Positions 61,746-62,728 of a DNA stretch of 62,728 nucleotides are shown here, piece after piece (position 1 is the stretch's first letter; every line of letters starts with the position of its first letter). The position numbers were made by a program, and so were the translations under genes. Location of the stretch: NCBI GenBank assembly GCA_002320815.1, contig DCLA01000118.1, forward strand, positions 1 to 62,728, given 5' to 3'. The notes beneath the pieces were generated by a model, which searched no databases, was not told the origin of the DNA, and saw only the letters and a list, made by a program, of their open reading frames with translations. Origin of the DNA: Myxococcales bacterium UBA1660 (GTDB taxonomy: Bacteria; Myxococcota_A; Polyangia; Polyangiales; Houyiibacteriaceae).

Positions 61746-62699
61746 ATGCAGTCTCTCTCACTGGCCTTCCTGCCCTTCTTCGTCCTCCCCATCCACATCG
61801 CCACCACCCCGGCCACGACGACCGCGCCCGTCACCGAGCGCACCGTGGCATCGGCTCCGCGCTCCACACCCCGCGCGTCCGAGCCGACCCCAGCGACCCG
61901 CATCGCCCCCGCCGTACCGGTCGGCCATCGCGCCGCCCCGAGCGGCTGTGACGAGGCCGTGGTCCCGAGCTACACCTCGCTCTCGTACGGCACGCCGACG
62001 CGCGGTCGTCTGAGCGACGCCCAGTTCCTCGGCGAGTCCGAGTTCGTCCACCACGTGGACGCGCAGAACTGCAACTTCTGGGGCACCGACGAGCTCGTTG
62101 GCGTGGTCGGCCGCGTCGCCCGCAAGGTCGCCGCCGAGAACCCCGGCGTGCGCCTCACGGTCGGTGAGCTCTCCCAGGAGGAGGGCGGCGACATCGTGGG
62201 TCACAGCTCCCACGAGAACGGCCGCGACGTCGACTTCGGCTTCTACTGGGTCGACGAGGACGGGCTGCCCTACGAGCCCAGCCGCCTCATCAACGTGCGC
62301 GCCGACAAGACCGCCGTGGTCGACGGCAAGACCCTCACCTTCGACGTCGCCCGCAACTGGAAGATCATCGAAGCGCTCCTCACCGACGAGGAGGCCGACC
62401 TCAACATCGCGCTGATCAACGTGCGCATCCGCCGCTGGCTCCTGGACTACGCTCGCGAGAGCGGCGTGAGCGACGACCTCCGGCACCGGGCCTCCGTGGT
62501 CATGCGCGTCCCCAAGCGCGGCGCGCACCCCCACCTGAACCACTTCCACGTGCGCATCTACTGCCCCGAGGACGACGGTCAGTGCCGGGACTTCAACGGC
62601 CTCTGGGATTGGGTCGCCGACGCCCGCGCCGAGCGCGCCGAGGCCAGCGATGCCCTCGCCCGCGCCGAGCAGCCCGCCGAGACGCTCGCCCGACGCTGA
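61746..62699 (+). CDS. MepA-type penicillin-insensitive murein endopeptidase
   Basis: This 317-residue periplasmic protein has a signal peptide (about 1-20), a Thr/Pro/Ala linker (about 21-62) and a LAS-type peptidase domain (about 66-285). The metal ligands are His156 and Asp163 in 'GHSSHENGRDVDFGF' and His268 in 'HLNHFHVRIYC', so it should cut D-Ala-mDAP or related crosslinks in peptidoglycan. Paired cysteines flank the domain. A 30-residue charged tail follows. It is complete and ends 29 bases before the window edge. Confidence 0.88.
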   Translation: MQSLSLAFLPFFVLPIHIATTPATTTAPVTERTVASAPRSTPRASEPTPATRIAPAVPVGHRAAPSGCDEAVVPSYTSLSYGTPTRGRLSDAQFLGESEFVHHVDAQNCNFWGTDELVGVVGRVARKVAAENPGVRLTVGELSQEEGGDIVGHSSHENGRDVDFGFYWVDEDGLPYEPSRLINVRADKTAVVDGKTLTFDVARNWKIIEALLTDEEADLNIALINVRIRRWLLDYARESGVSDDLRHRASVVMRVPKRGAHPHLNHFHVRIYCPEDDGQCRDFNGLWDWVADARAERAEASDALARAEQPAETLARR

Positions 62700-62728
62700 G
62701 AGCGCGAGGGCGGGAGAGAGAGCCGCCC

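Overview
The window is about 70% GC by eye, and nearly every base is coding. The gene content points to a large-genome myxobacterium-type organism (Myxococcota; a Sandaracinus-like member of the Polyangia is my inference). The clues are Ser/Thr protein kinases with HRD/DFG/APE motifs, a PEGA/TPR protein coupled to one of them, many Cys-rich or RCC1-type lipoproteins, a DUF1592/DUF1588 plus DUF1552 gene pair, DUF222-HNH genes, hybrid histidine kinases and sigma54 enhancer-binding proteins. I saw no rRNA, tRNA, CRISPR array, insertion sequence or phage module.

Layout. 1-9.5 kb: two tandem paralogous membrane-anchored proteins, LolA, a Ser/Thr kinase with an N-terminal membrane domain, a small STAS-like protein, a rimK-rimB pair, two unknown proteins and an alpha/beta hydrolase. 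9.6-12.8 kb: citrate synthase with a clear intrinsic terminator, then an OmpA/thrombospondin-repeat outer-membrane protein behind a sigma54-like promoter. 13-19.7 kb: two AraC regulators, an MFS exporter, a Zn-alcohol dehydrogenase, a cupin lipoprotein, an SDR and a cyclophilin-like protein; this stretch carries gene relics, short tandem repeats and an apparent frameshift, so it looks recently rearranged. 19.7-23.7 kb: DUF805 protein, ADP-ribosylglycohydrolase, DUF222-HNH protein and an ECF-type sigma factor. 23.9-29.7 kb: the cell-shape operon mreB-mreC-mreD-mrdA(PBP2)-rodA, tightly overlapping from mreC onward.

29.7-38.9 kb is the most unusual region. A hybrid histidine kinase with two receiver domains and an HPt protein lie around a duplicated two-gene cassette (EAL-domain protein followed by receiver-like/PilZ protein), and an NtrC-type sigma54 activator follows. 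The second EAL copy has lost the central part of its catalytic domain. Both cassettes start exactly 28 nt after a TGGCAC element with sigma54 GG-N10-GC spacing, with TGAGAC inverted-repeat motifs just upstream. I propose a phosphorelay/cyclic-di-GMP module under sigma54 control. The adjacent DUF1592/DUF1552 pair (39-42 kb) also has a near-perfect sigma54 promoter.

42-50.5 kb: ZIP-like membrane protein, a GluR0-type ligand-gated K+ channel, an MscS channel with a cyclic-nucleotide-binding domain, a lipoprotein, a nitrilase, an unknown protein and a glycine-betaine/choline-type ABC transporter whose permease is fused to its binding protein. 50.4-58.7 kb: STAS-like protein, PEGA/TPR protein and kinase pair divergent from a large winged-helix protein, RCC1 lipoprotein, DUF4920-like lipoprotein, bestrophin and an acidic lipoprotein. 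58.7-62.7 kb: cysD and a cysN fused to a decayed APS-kinase domain, divergent from a MepA-type murein endopeptidase.

A window-wide regularity: at least seven genes have a TANNNT hexamer exactly 6 nt before the start codon and no Shine-Dalgarno sequence, which suggests widespread leaderless transcription. I used this spacing to decide several starts.
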